A stretch of 64,000 nucleotides of DNA from Penium margaritaceum (lineage: Eukaryota > Streptophyta > Zygnematophyceae > Desmidiales > Peniaceae): NCBI GenBank assembly GCA_023375785.1, contig SZWC01000042.1, positions 555,963 through 619,962 on the forward strand, given 5' to 3'. The translations under genes and the position numbers were made by a program. Positions 21,106 to 34,571 of the stretch are shown here, one piece after another. Each line of letters begins with the position of its first letter. The stretch's first letter is position 1. Below the pieces are notes generated by a model, which saw only the letters and a program-made list of their open reading frames with translations, ran no database searches and was not told where the DNA came from.

Positions 21106-24100
21106 TTGGTAATACATGGTCACACGTTGGCACTAGAGGTCCACACTTTGGAACTAGAGCGTCATACTTTGGCACTAGCGGTTCACACTCTGGCACTAGA
21201 TCTTCCCACTTTGGCACTAGAGCTTCACACTTTGGTACTAGAGCGTCACTCTTTAGCACTAGGGCATCACACTTTGGCACTAGATGTCACAATTTGGCAC
21301 TAGAGCATCACACTTTGGCACTAGAGCGTCACACGTTGGCACTAGAGCGTCACACTTTGGCACTAGAGCATCATACTTTGGCACTAGAGATTCACACTTT
21401 GGCACAAGAGTGTCACAGTTTGGCACTAGAGCATCAGACTTTTGCACTAGAGCTTCACACTTCGGCACTATAGCTTCACACTTTGGTGCTAGAGCGTCAG
21501 ACTTTGGCACTATAGTGACACACTTTGGCACTAGAGCGTCACACTTTGGAACTGGAACATCCCACGTTGGCACTAAAGCGTCACACTTTGGCACTAGAAC
21601 TTCACACTTTGGACCTAGAGCTTCACACTTTGGCATTAGAGCTTCACACTTTAGAACTATAGGTTCACACTTTGGTACTAGAGTGTCACCCTTTGGCCCT
21701 AGAGCTTCAAACTTTGGTACTATATCTTCCCATTTTGGCATTAGAGCGTCACACTTTGGCACTAGAGCGTCACACTTTAGCACTAGGGCGTCACACTTTG
21801 GCACTAGAGCATCACACTTTGGCACTGGAGCATCACAATTTGGCACTAGAGCGTCACACATTGGCACGAGAGGGTCACACTTTGGTACTAGACCAACACA
21901 CTTTGGCAATAGAGCTTCACACATGGGCACAAGAGCGTCGCACTTTGGCACTAGAGCTTCACACTTTGGTACTAGAGCTTTATACTCTGGCACGAGATTA
22001 TCACACCTTGGCACTAGAGCGTCACAATTTGGCACTAGAACGTCACACTTTAGCACAAGACTGTTATACGTCGGCACTAGAGCGTCACACTTTGGCACTA
22101 GAGCGTCACACTTTGGCACTAGAGCGTCACACTTTGGCACTAGAGCGTCACAGTTTGGCACTAGAGTGTCACGCTTTGGAACTAGAGCATCACACTTTGG
22201 CACTATATCTCTGCACTTCATCACTAGAGCATCACAATTTGGCACTAGAGCGTCACACTTTGGTACTAGAGTGTCACGCTTTGGCACTTGAGAGTCACAC
22301 TTCGGCACTAGAGCTTCACATTTTCGGCACTCGAGCAACACACTTTGGCACTAGAGAGTCACACGTTGGCACTAGAGGTCCACACTTTGGTACTAGGGCA
22401 TCATACTGTGGCACTAGCGCTTCACACTTTTGCACTAGATATTCCCACTTTGGCACTAGAGCATCACACTTTGGTACTAGAGCGTCACCCTTTGGCACTA
22501 GGGCGTCACATCTTTGGACTAGATGTCACAATTTGGCACTAGAGCATCACACTTTGGCTCTAAAGCGTCACACTTTGGCACTAGAGCGTCACACTTTGGC
22601 ACTAGAGCATCACACTTTGGCACTACAGATACACACTTTGGCACAAGAGTGTCACACTTAGGTACTAGAGCTTCACACGTTGGCACGAGAGCATCACATA
22701 TTTGACACTAGAGCTTCACACTTTGGCACTATAGCTTCACACTATGGCACAGGAGAGTCACATTTTGGCAGTAGAGCGTCACCCTTTGGCACTAGAGCGT
22801 CACAATCTGGTACTAGAGCGTCACACACTGGCACGAGAGTTTCACACTTTCGCACTAGAACTTCACACTTTGGCACTATAGTGTGACACTTTGGCACTAG
22901 AGCGTCACACTTTAGCAATAAGGCGTCACACTTTGGCACTAGAGCATCACACTTTGGCACTGGAGCATCACAATTTGGCACTAGAGCGTCACACTTTGGC
23001 ACGAGAGGGTCACACTTTGGTACTAGAACAACACACTTTGACAATATAGCTTCACACATGGGCACAAGAGCGTCGCACTTTGGCACTAGAGCTTCACACT
23101 TTGGTACTAGAGCTTTACACTCTGGCACAAGATTATCACACCTTGGCACAAGAGCGTCACAATTTGGCACTAGAACGTCACACTTTAGCACAAGACCGTT
23201 ATACTTCGGCACTAGAGCGTCACACTTTGGCACTAGAGCGTCAAACTTTGGCACTAGAGCATCACACTTTGGCACTAGAGCGTCACAGTTTGGCACTAGA
23301 GCGTCACGCTTTGGAACTAGAGCATCACACTTTGGCACTATTTCTCTGCACTTCATCACTAGAGCATCACAATTTGGCACTAGAGCGTCACACTTTGGTA
23401 CTAGAGTGTCACGCATTGGCACTTGAGCGTCACACTTCGGCACTAGAGCTTCACATTTTCGGCACTCGAGCAACACACTTTGGCACTAGAGAGTCACACG
23501 TTGGCACTAGAGGTCCACACTTTGGTACTAGAGCATCATACTGCGGCACTAGCGCTTCACACTTTTGCACTAGATATTCCCACTTTGGCACTAGAGCGTC
23601 ACACTTTGGTACTAGAGCGTCACCCTTTGGCACTAGGGCGTCACACCTTTGGACTATATGTCACAATTTGGCACTAGAGCATCACACTTTGGCTCTAGAG
23701 CGTCACACTTTGGCACTAGAGTGTCACACTTTGGCACTAGAGCATCACACTTTGGCACTACAGATACACACTTTGGCACAAGAGTGTCACACTTAGGTAC
23801 TAGAGCTTCACACTTTGGCACGAGAGCATCACATTTTTGACACTAGAGCTTCACACTTTGGCACTATAGCTTCACACTATGGAACAGAAGTGTCACACTT
23901 TGGCAGTAGAGCGTCACCCTTTGGCACTAGAGCGTCACAATCTGGTACTAGAGCGTCACACACGGGCACTAGAGCTTCACACTTTGGCACTAGAACTTCA
24001 CACTTTGGCACTAGAGTGTGACACTTTGGCACTAGAGCGTCACACTTTAGCACTAGGGCGTCACACTTTGGCACTAGAGCATCACACTTTGGCACTGGAG

Positions 24101-25200
24101 CATCACAATTTGGCACTAGAGCGTCACACTTTGGCACGAGAGGGTCACATTTTGGTACTAGACCAACACATTTTGGCAATAGAGCTTCACACATGGGCAC
24201 AAGAGCGTCGCACTTTGGCACTAGAGCTTCGTACTTTGGTACTAGAGCTTTACACTCTGGCACGAGATTATCACACCTTGGCACTAGAGCGTCACAATTT
24301 GGCACTAGAACGTCACACTTTAGCACAAGACTGTTATACGTCGGCACTAGAGCGTCACACTTTGGCACTAGAGCGTCACACTTTGGCAATAGAGCGTCAC
24401 ACTTTGGCACTAGAGCGTCACAGTTTGGCACTAGAGCGTCACGCTTTGGAACTAGAGCATCACACTTTGGCACTATATCTCTGCACTTCATCACTAGAGC
24501 ATCACAATTTGGCACTAGAGCGTCACACTTTGGTACTAGAGTGTCACGCATTGGCACTTGAGCGTCACACTTTGGCACTAGAGCTTCACATTTTCGGCAC
24601 TCGAGCAACACACTTTGGCACTAGAGAGTCACATGTTGGCACTAGAGGTCCACACTTTGGTACTAGAGCATCATACTGTGGCACTAGCGCTTCACACTTT
24701 TGCACTAGATATTCCCACTTTGGCACTAGAGCGTCACACTTTGGAACTAGAGCGTCACCCTTTGGCACTAGGGCGTCACACCTTTGGACTAGATGTCACA
24801 ATTTAGCACTAGAGCATCACACTTTGGCTCTAGAGCGTCACACTTTGGCACTAGAGCGTCACACTTTGGCACTAGAGCATCACACTTTGGCACTACAGAT
24901 ACACACTTTGGCACAAAAGTGTCACACTTAGGTACTAGAGCTTCACACTTTCACACGAGAGCATCACATTTTTGACACTAGAGCTTCACACTTTGGCACT
25001 ATAGCTTCACACTATGGCACAGGAGAGTCACACTTTGGCAGTAGAGTGTCACCCTTTGGCACTAGAGCGTCACAATCTGGTACTAGAGCGTCACACACTG
25101 GCACTAGAGCTTCACACTTTGGCACTAGAAATTCACACTTTGGCACTAGAGTGTGACACTCTGGCACTAGAGCGTCACACTTTGGCACTAGAGATTAACA
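21106..25200 (+). repeat. Higher-order repeat in family B, period 1135 bp, about 3.5 copies
   Basis: The same series of variant units recurs at 22345, 23480 and 24615, exactly 1135 bp apart, with few differences. An older, longer copy starts at 21106 (1239 bp), and the last copy is partial. Marker units include the shortened ACTAGATGTCACAATTTGG unit at about 21283, 22518 and 24788, and the ATTTTCGGCACTCGAGCAAC unit at about 22320, 23455 and 24590. The high similarity points to recent block duplication. Confidence 0.85.
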
Positions 25201-27219
25201 CTTTGGCATTGGAGTGTCACACTTTTGAACTAGTGCTTCACAATTTGGCACTAGAGCTTCACACTTTGGCACTAGAGCGGCACACTTTGGCACTAGAGCA
25301 TCACCATTTAACACTAGAGCGTCACACTTTGGCACTAGAGTGACACACTTTGGCACTAGAGCCTCACACATTGGCACTGGAGCGTCCCACGTTGGCACTA
25401 AAAGCGTCACACTTTGGCATTAGAGCTTCACACGTTGGCATTAGAGCGTCACACTCTGGCACTAGAGCTTCACACTTTGGCACTAGAGCTTCACACTTTG
25501 GAACTAGAGGTTCACACTTTGGTACAGTAGCGTCACCCTTTGGCACTAGAGCTTCAAACTTTGGCACTATATCTTCCCAGTTTGGCATTAGAGCGTCACA
25601 CTTTGGCACTAGAGCGTCACACTTTAGCACTAGGGCGTCACACTTTGGCACTATAGCATCACAATTTGGCACTAGAGCATCACCATTTGGCACTAGAGCG
25701 TCACACTTTGGCACTAGCGCATCACACTTTGGTACTAGACCAACACAGTTTGGCAATAGAGCTTCACACATGAGCACAAGAGCGTCACACTTTGGCACTA
25801 GAGCTTCACACTTTGGCATTAGAGGTTCACATGTTTGCATTAGAGTGTCACACATTGGCACTAGAGCTTCACACTTTGGGACTAGAGCTTCGCACGTTGG
25901 CACTAGAGCGGCACACATTGGCACTAGAGCATCCCACTTTGGCACTAGAGCGTCACACTTTGGTACTAGAGCGTCACACTTTGGCACTAAAGCGTCACAC
26001 TTTGGTACTAGAGCATCACACTTTGGCATTAGAGCGTCACACTCTCGCACTGGAGCTTCACACTTTGGCACAAGAGCTTCACACTTTGGCACTAGAGCAT
26101 CACACTCTCGCACTAGAGCATAACACTTTGGCACTAGAGCGTCACACTTTGGCACTAGAGTATCACACTCCGGCACTAGAGCGTCACACTTTCGAACTAG
26201 ATCATCACATTTTGGCACTAGAGTGTCACACATTGGCACTAGAGCTTCACACTTGGGAACTAGAGCGTCACACTTTGGCACTAGAGAACCACACTTTGGC
26301 ACTATGGTGTTACACTTTGGCACGGGAGCTTCACACTTTGGATCCAGAGCTGTACACGTTCGCACTAGAGCATCACACGTTTGCAGTAGAGCGTCATACG
26401 TTGGCACTAGAGCGTCAGACATTGGCACTAGAGCATCATACTTTGGCACTAGAGCGTCACACTTTGGCACTAGAGCGTCACACTTTGGCACTACAACTTA
26501 ACACTTTGGCACTAAATTCTCACACATTGGCACTAGAGTGTCACACTTTGGCACTAGAACTTCACACTTTGGCACTAGAGCTTCACACTTTGGCACTAGA
26601 GCGACACACTTTGGTACTAGAGCATCACCCTTTGGCACTAGAATGTCACACTTTGGCACTAGAGCGACACACTTTGGCAATGGACCGTCACACTTCGGCA
26701 CTACGGTCCACACATTGGATCTAGAACTTCACACTTTGGCACTAGAGCATCACAATTTGGCACTAGAGCATTCCACTTTGGCACTATAGAGAGATACTTT
26801 GGCACTAGAGTGTCACACTTTCGCACTAGAGCGTCACACTTTGCTATTAGAGCTTAACACTTTGGCACTAGAGAGTCACACATTGGCACTAGAGGGTCGC
26901 ATTTTTGGCACTAGATGTCCACGCTTTGGTACTAGAGCGTCATACTTTGGCACTAGATCTTCAGACTTTAGCACTATATCTTCCCACTTTGGCACTAGAC
27001 CACCACACTTTGGCACTAGAGTGTCACACTTTGGCAATAGCGCGTCACACTTTACCACTAGAACCTCACACTTTGGCACTAGATCATCACACTTTGGCAC
27101 TAGAGATTCACACTTTGGCACTAGAGCGTCACACTTTGGCACTAGAGCTTCAGACTTTGGGACTAGAGCATCACACTTTGGCACTAGAGCTTCACACTTT
27201 GGCACTATAGCTTCACACT

Positions 27220-27650
27220 TTGGCACTAGAGCGTCACAATTTTGGCACTAGAGCATCACCCTTTGGCACTAGAGCGTCACACTCTGGCACTAGAGCATCA
27301 CACTTTGGCATGAGAACTTCACACATTGGCACTNCGTCACACTTTGGCACTAGAGTGTCACACTTTGGCACTAGAGCGTCACACTTTGGCACTAGAGCGT
27401 CACACTTTGGCACTAGAGCGTCACACTTTGGCACTAGAGCTTCAGACTTTGGGACTAGAGCATCACACTTTGGCACTAGAGCTTCACACTTTGGCACTAT
27501 AGCTTCACACTTTGGCACTAGAGCGTCACAATTTTGGCACTAGAGCATCACCCTTTGGCACTAGAGCGTCACACTCTGGCACTAGAGCATCACACTTTGG
27601 CATGAGAACTTCACACATTGGCACTAGAGTGTCACACTTTGGCACTAGAG
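27220..27650 (+). repeat. 292-bp duplication flanking a single N at 27334
   Basis: The tract from 27220 up to the N recurs from 27512, 292 bases later, with the same variant units (CACAATTTTGG, CATGAGAACTTCACACATTG). The first copy breaks off at the N in mid-unit. This looks like a scaffold join between overlapping contig ends rather than a biological duplication. Confidence 0.7.
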
Positions 27651-28510
27651 CATCACACTTTGGCACAAGAGGTTCACTCTTTGGTACTAGAGTGTCACAC
27701 TTTGGCACTAGAGCTTCATACTTTGGCACTAGAGAGTCATACGTTGGCACTATATCTTCACACTCTGGCACTATATCTTCCCACTTTGGCACTAGAGCAC
27801 CACACTTTGGCACTAGAGCGTCACACTTTGGCACTAGAGCTAAACACTTTCGCACTAGAGCTTCATACTTTGGCACTATAGCATCACTCTTTAGCACTAG
27901 AGCATCACACTTTGGCACTAGAGCGTCACACATTGGCACTAGAGTGTCACACTTTGGCACTAGAGCGTCACACGTTGGCACTACAGCGTCACACTTTGGC
28001 ACTAGCGCATCACACTTTAGCACTAGAGCATCACACTTTGGCACTAGAGCTTTACACTTTGGCACTAGAGTATCACACTTTGGCACTTTAGCGTCTCATG
28101 TTGGAGCTAGAGCGTCACAACCTTGCACTAGATCGTCACACTTCCGCACTAAAGCATCACACTTTGGCACTGGAGTGTCGCGGTTTGGCACTATAGCTTC
28201 ACACTTTGGCACTAGAGCGTCACACTTTCGCATTAGACCGTCACACTTTGGCACTAGTGCATCACACATTGGCACTATAGCGTTTCACTTCGGCACTAGG
28301 ACATCACACTTTGGAACTCGAGCTTCACACATTGGCACAAGAGTGTCACACTCTGGCTCCAGATCTTCACACTTTCGCACTAGAGCATCACACTTTAGCA
28401 CTAGAGCGTCACACTTTGGCACTGGAGCGTCTAACTTTGGCACTAGAGGATCACAATTTGGCAATAGAGCGTCGCACTTTGGCACTTGAGCGTCTCACCT
28501 TGTCACAAGA

Positions 28511-30000
28511 AGTTCCCACTTTAGTACTAGAGCGTCACCCTTTGGCACTAGAGCTTCATACTTTGGCACATGATCTTCCCACTTTGGCATTAGAGCGTCA
28601 AACTTGGCACTATAGTGTCACAATTTAGCACTAGCGTGTGACACTTTGGCACTAGAGCATCACAATTTGGCACTAGAGAGTCACATGTTGGCACTAAAGC
28701 GTCACACTTTGGCATTAGAGTGTCACACTTTGTCACTACAGCATCACACTTTGGAACTAGAGCTTCACACATGGGCACAAGAGCATCAAAAGTTGGCACT
28801 AGAGCTTCACACTGTGGTACTAGAGCTTTACACGCAGGCACTACATTATCACACTTTTGCACTAGAGCATTACAACTTGGCACTAGAGGTTCACACTTTG
28901 GCACTAGAGTGTCACACATTGGAACTAGAGCTTCACACTTTGGGACTAGAGCTTCACACTTTGGCACTAGAACGTCAGACTTTAACACAAGAGCATCACA
29001 CTTTGGCACTAGAGCGTCACACTTTGGCACTAGAGCTTCAGATTTTGGCACTAGAGCATCACACTTTGGCACTAGAGCTGCACACTTTGGCACTAGAGCT
29101 TCACACTTTGGCACTAGAGCATCACATTTTGGCACTAGAGCACCACACGTTGGCACTAGATTGTCACACTTTGGCACTAAAGCGTGACACTTTGGCACTA
29201 GAGCGTCACACTTTGGCACTAGAGCGTTACACTTTGGCACTAGAGCGTCACACTTTGGAACTAGAGCTACACACTTTGGCACTTTGGCACTAGAGTGCCT
29301 CACTTTGGCACAAGAAGTTCCCACTTTGGTACTAGAGCGTCACCCTTTGGCACTAGAGCTTCATACTTTGGCACATGATCTTCCCACTTTGGCATTAGAG
29401 CGTCACACTTTGGCACTAGAGTGTCACACTTTAGCTTTAGTGCGTCACACTATGGCACTAGAGCATCACACTTTGGCACTATAGAGTCACACTCTGGCAC
29501 TAGAGCGTCACACTTTGGCACTAGAGCATCACACTTTGGCACTAGAGCATCACACTTTGGCACTAGAGCTTCACACATGGGCACAAGAGCATCAAAATTT
29601 GGCACTAGAGCTTCACACTGTGGTACTAGAGCTTTATACGCTGGCACTATATTATCACACTTTGGCACTGGAGCGTCACAACTTGGCACTAAAGGTTCAC
29701 ACTTTGGCACTAGACTGTCACGCGTTGGAACTAGAGTTTCACACTTTGGGACTAGAGCTTCACACTTTGGCACTAGAGCATCACACTTTGGCATAAGAGC
29801 GTCACACTTTGGCACTAGAGCGTCACACTTTGGCACTAGAGCCTCACACTTTGGCATTAGAGCGTTACACTTTGGCACTAGAGCTTCACACTTTGGCAAT
29901 AGAGCTTCACGCTTTGGCAATAGAGCATCACACTTTGGCACCGGAGTATCACACTCCAGCGCTAGAGCATCACACTTTGGCATTAGAGCGTAACACTCTG
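28511..30000 (+). repeat. Higher-order repeat in family B, period about 804 bp, two copies
   Basis: The series beginning AGTTCCCACTTT at 28511 recurs at 29315 (offset 804). Later marker units keep about the same offset, such as CACACATGGGCACAAGAGC at about 28769 and 29573. The two copies differ at scattered sites and are older than the 1135-bp repeat copies. Confidence 0.75.
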
Positions 30001-33000
30001 GCACTAGAGCTTCGTACTTTGAACCTATATCGTCACACTTTGGCACTAGAACATCACACTTTCGCACTAGAGCATCACATTTTGGCACTACAACGCCACA
30101 CGTGGGTAGTAGAGCGTCACACTTTGGCACTAGAGTGTCACACTTTGGCACTAGAGCGTCACACTTTGGCAATAGAGTGTCATACTTTCGCACTAGAGCG
30201 TCGCACTTTGGCACTGTAACGTTACCCTTTGCCATTAGAGAGTCACACTTTAGCACTAGAGCGTCACACTTTGGCACTAGAGCTTTACACTTTGGCACTA
30301 GAGATTCACACGTTGGCACTAGAGCCTCATATCATGGCACTAGAGCGTCACACTTTGGCACTAGAGCGTCACACTTTAGCACAAGACTGTCATACTTCAG
30401 CACTAGAGCGTCGCACTTTGGCACTAGAGCGTCACACTTAGGTACTAGAGCGTCACACTTTTGCACTCGAGCGTCACACTTTGGCACTAGATAATCACAC
30501 TTTAGAACTATAGCTTCACTCTTTGGCACTAGATCTCTGCACTTCAGCACTAGAGCATCACACTTTGGAACTAGATGGTCACACTTTGGCACAAGAGCAT
30601 AATACTTTGGCACTAGTATGTCACACTTTGGCACTAGAGCGTCACAAATTGGCACTAGAGCCCCACACTTTGGCACTAGAGCGTCACATGTTTAGCACTA
30701 GAGCATCACACTTTGGCACATAAGCTTCACACTTTGGCACCAGAGCTTCAGACTTTGTCACTAGAACGTCACACTCTGGCACTAGAGCGTCACACCTTGG
30801 CACTAGAGCGTCACACTTTGGCCCTAGAGTTTAACAAATTGGCACTAGAGCATCACACGTCAGCACTGTAGCGTCACACTTTGCCACTAGAGCGTCCCAC
30901 TTTGGCACATGAGCACATCACTTTGGCACTGGAGCATCACACTTTGGCACAAGAGCTTCACACTTTGGGAATAGAGCTTCACAATTTAGCTCATGAAATC
31001 CACAGTTTTGCGCAGGAGCATCACAATTTGGCACTAGAGCATCACACATTGGCACTACAGTGTCACACGTTTGCACTATAGCATCATACTTTGATACTAT
31101 AGCATCACACTTTGGCACTAGAGTGTCACACTTTGGCACTAGAGCTTCACACTTTGGCACTTGAGCATCACACTTTGGCAATAGAGCGTCAGACTTTGGC
31201 ACTAGGGCGTCACACTTTGGCACTAGAGTGTCACACTTGGGCACAAGAGCATCAAACTCTGGCACTAGGGCTTCACACATTGGCACTAGAGTATCACACT
31301 TTGGCACTAGAGCTTCACACTTGGGCACTAGAGCGTCACATGTTGGTACTAGAGCGTCTAACTTTGGCACTATAGCATAATCCTTTGGCACTAAAGCGTC
31401 ACACTGTGGCACCAGAAGGTGACACTTTGGCAGCAGAGGTTCCCATTTTGGTAGTAGAGCTTCACACATTGGCACTAGAGCTTCCCACCTTGGCACTAGA
31501 TCTTCACACTTTGGCACTAGAGCGTCACACGAAGGTACTAAAGCGTCACACTTTAGCACTAGGGCGTCACACTTTCGCACTAGAGCATCACACTTTGGCA
31601 CTGGAGCGTCGCACTTTGGCACTAGAGCGTCACACGCTGGCACTAAAGTGTCACACTTTGGCACTAGAGCAACATACTTTGGCACTAGAGCTTCACAAAT
31701 TGGCACAATAGCGTCACACTTTGGCACTAGAGCTTCACACTTCGGTACTAGATATTTGGACTTTGGCACTAGAGTATCACACTCTGCCAGTATATCCTCA
31801 CACTTTGGCACTATAGGTTCACACTTTAGCACTGGAGTGTCACACATTAGCACTAGAGCTTCACACTTTGGCACTAGAGCTTCACACTTTGGCACTAGTG
31901 CGGCACACTTTGGCACTAGAGCATCACACTTTGGCACTAGAGCTCCACATTTTGGCACTACATCATCACACTTTGGCACTAGAGCGTCACACTTTGGCAC
32001 TAGAGCATCACACTTTGGCACTAGAGCGTTACACTTTGGCACTAGAGCATCACACTTTGGTAATAAAGCATCACAAGTTGGAACTAGAGCTTCAAACTTT
32101 GGTACTAGAGCGTCACACGTTGGCACTAGAGCGTCACACTTGGGCACTATAGCGTCATACTTTGGCACCAGAGTGACACACTTTGGCACGAGAGCCTCAC
32201 ACTTTCGCACTAGAGCTCCACACTTTGGTACTAAACCATCACACTTTGGCACTAGAGCATCACATTTTTACACTAGAGCGTCACACTTTGGCACTACAAC
32301 GTCACACTTGTGACCTAGAGTGTCACACTCTGGCATTAGAGTGTCATACTTTCGCAGTATAGCTCACACTTTGGCACTGTAACGTTACAATTTGCCACTA
32401 GAGCATCACGTTTTTGCACTAGAGCGTCACACTTTGGCACTAGAGGTTCACACTTTGGCAGTAGAGCTTCACACGTTGGCACTAGAGCGTTACACTTTGG
32501 CACTAGAGCGTCACACTTTGGCACTAGAGCGTCACACTTTAGCACAAGACTGTCATACTTCAGCACTAGAGAGTCGCACTTAGGAACTAGAGCGTCATAC
32601 TTAGGCACTAGAGCGTCACACTTTGGCACTAAAGCGTCCCACTTTGGCACTAGAGCATCACACTTTGGAACTATACATTCACACTTTGGCAATAGATCCC
32701 CGCACCTCGGCACTAGAGCATCACACTTTGTCACTAGAGCGTCACACTTTGGCACTGGAGCATAACACTTTGGCACTAGGGTGTCCCACTTTGGCACTAG
32801 AGCGTCAGAATTTCACACTAGAGCGTCACACTTTGGCACTAGAGCGTCACACTTTGGTACTAGATATTCACACTTTGGCACATGAGCGTCACACTTTAGC
32901 ACTAGAGCTTCACACTTTGGCACCAGAGCGTCACACGTTGGCACTAGAGCTTCACACTTTGGCATTATAGCTTCACACTTTGGCACTAGAGTGGCACACT

Positions 33001-33893
33001 TTGGCACTAGATCGTCACACTTTGGCACTAGAACGTCACACTTTGGCACTAGAGCGTCACATTTTGGCACTAGAGCGTCACACTTTGGCACTAGAGCTTT
33101 ACACTTTGGCACTAGAGCTTCACACTTTGGAACTAGATCGTCACATTTGGCACTAACGCGTCACACTTTGGCACTAGAGCTTCACACTTGGGCACTATAG
33201 TGTCATACTTTGGCACTAGAGCACCACACTTTGGCACTAGAGTATCACACTTTGGCACAAGAGCTTCACAGTTTGGCACTAGAGCGTCACACTTTGGCAC
33301 TGAAGCGTCACACTTTGGCACTAGAGCGTCACACTTTGGCACTAGAGCGTCACACTTTGGCACTAGAGCGTCACACGTTTGCACTAGAACTTCACACTTT
33401 GGTACTAGAGTGTCACACGTTGGCACTAGAGCGGCACACTTGGGCACTAGAGCATCACACTTGGGCACCAGAGCGTCACACTTTGGCACTAGAGCTTCAC
33501 ACTTTGGCAGTACAGTCCACACTTTGGCACTAGAGCATCACACTTTGGCACTAGAGCATCACAGTTTGACACTAAAGCGTCACACTTTGGCACTAGAGCG
33601 TCACACTTTGGCACCAGGGCATCACACTCTGGCATTAGAGTGTCATATTTTTGCACTAGAGCGTCACACTTCGGCATTGTAGCGTTACACTTTGCCAATA
33701 GAGCGTCACATTTTGGCACTACAGCGTCACACTTTGGCACTAAAGCTTACACTTTGGCACTAGAGCTTAACACTTTTGCACAAGAGAGTCAAACTTTGGC
33801 ACTTGAGCATCACACTTTGGCACAAGAGCGTCCCACTTTGGCACTATAGCTTCACACTTTGGTACTAGAGCTTTATACTTTGGCACTAGAGTA

Positions 33894-33927
33894 TCACACT
33901 TTGGCACTAGAGCGTGCCAAAGTGTGA
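33894..33927. repeat. Palindromic orientation switch, plus to minus
   Basis: TCACACTTTGGCA (33894-33906) and its exact complement TGCCAAAGTGTGA (33915-33927) flank an 8-base spacer. To the left all units read plus, to the right minus. The long head-to-head arms could form a cruciform, or a hairpin in RNA. Confidence 0.9.
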
Positions 33928-34571
33928 CGCTCTAGTGCCAAAGTGTAAAGCTCTAGTGCCAAAGTGTGAAGCTCTTGTGCCAAAGTGTTGACGCTCTTGT
34001 GCCAAAGTGTGACACTCTAGTGCCAAAGTGTGACGCTCTAGTGCCAAATTGTGGCGCTCTAGTGCCAAATTGTGAAGCTCTAGTGCCAAATTGTGAAGCT
34101 CTAGTGCCAAAGTGTGATGCTCCAGTGCCAAAATATGACACTCTAGTGGCAAAGTGTAACGCTACAGTGCCAAAGTATGACGCTCCAGTGCCAAAGTGTG
34201 ACGCTCTAGTGACAAAGTTTGACGCTCTAGTGCCAAAGTGTGATGGTATATTGCCAATTTGTGAGGCTCTAGTGCACAAGTCTGATGCTCTAGTGCCAAA
34301 GTGTGACGCTTTAGTGCCAAAGTGTAACTCTCTAGTGCCAAAGTAGGACGCTCTAGTGCCAATGTGTGGAGCTATAGCGCCAAAGTGTGACGCTCTATTG
34401 CCAAAGTTTGGAGCTATAGTGCCAAAGTGTGAGGTTGTAGTGCTTAAGTGTGACACTCTAGTGCGAGAGTGTGATGCTCTAGTACCAAAGTGTGGAGTGT
34501 CAAAGTGTGATTCTCTAGTGGCAAAGGGTGATGCTCTAGTGCCAATGTGTGACACTCTAGTGCCAACGTGT
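33915..34571 (-). repeat. Minisatellite family B, minus orientation, block after the first switch
   Basis: About 31 units in inverted orientation, directly joined to the plus arm and ending at the retroelement-like insert at about 34572. Open frames here are heptad artefacts, as elsewhere. Confidence 0.93.

Larger units (their letters stand above)
19814..33914 (+). repeat. Minisatellite family B, plus orientation, main left arm (14.1 kb)
   Basis: Some 670 units of 21 bp in uniform orientation. The most variable position is the GCGTC step, which often reads GCATC, GTGTC or GCTTC. Two plus frames and one minus frame are open over hundreds of codons, for example minus 30918-32252 (444 codons), minus 25364-26491 (375) and minus 21280-22341 (353). 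Their ends fall where indels or point changes break the frame, not at gene-like boundaries. Several higher-order repeats lie inside (listed separately), and a single N at 27334 marks an assembly join. Confidence 0.95.

Noticed and set aside
17513-34571. CRISPR array
   Set aside because: Units are contiguous with no spacers, the unit is 21 bp and highly variable, there are no cas genes, and the context is eukaryotic.
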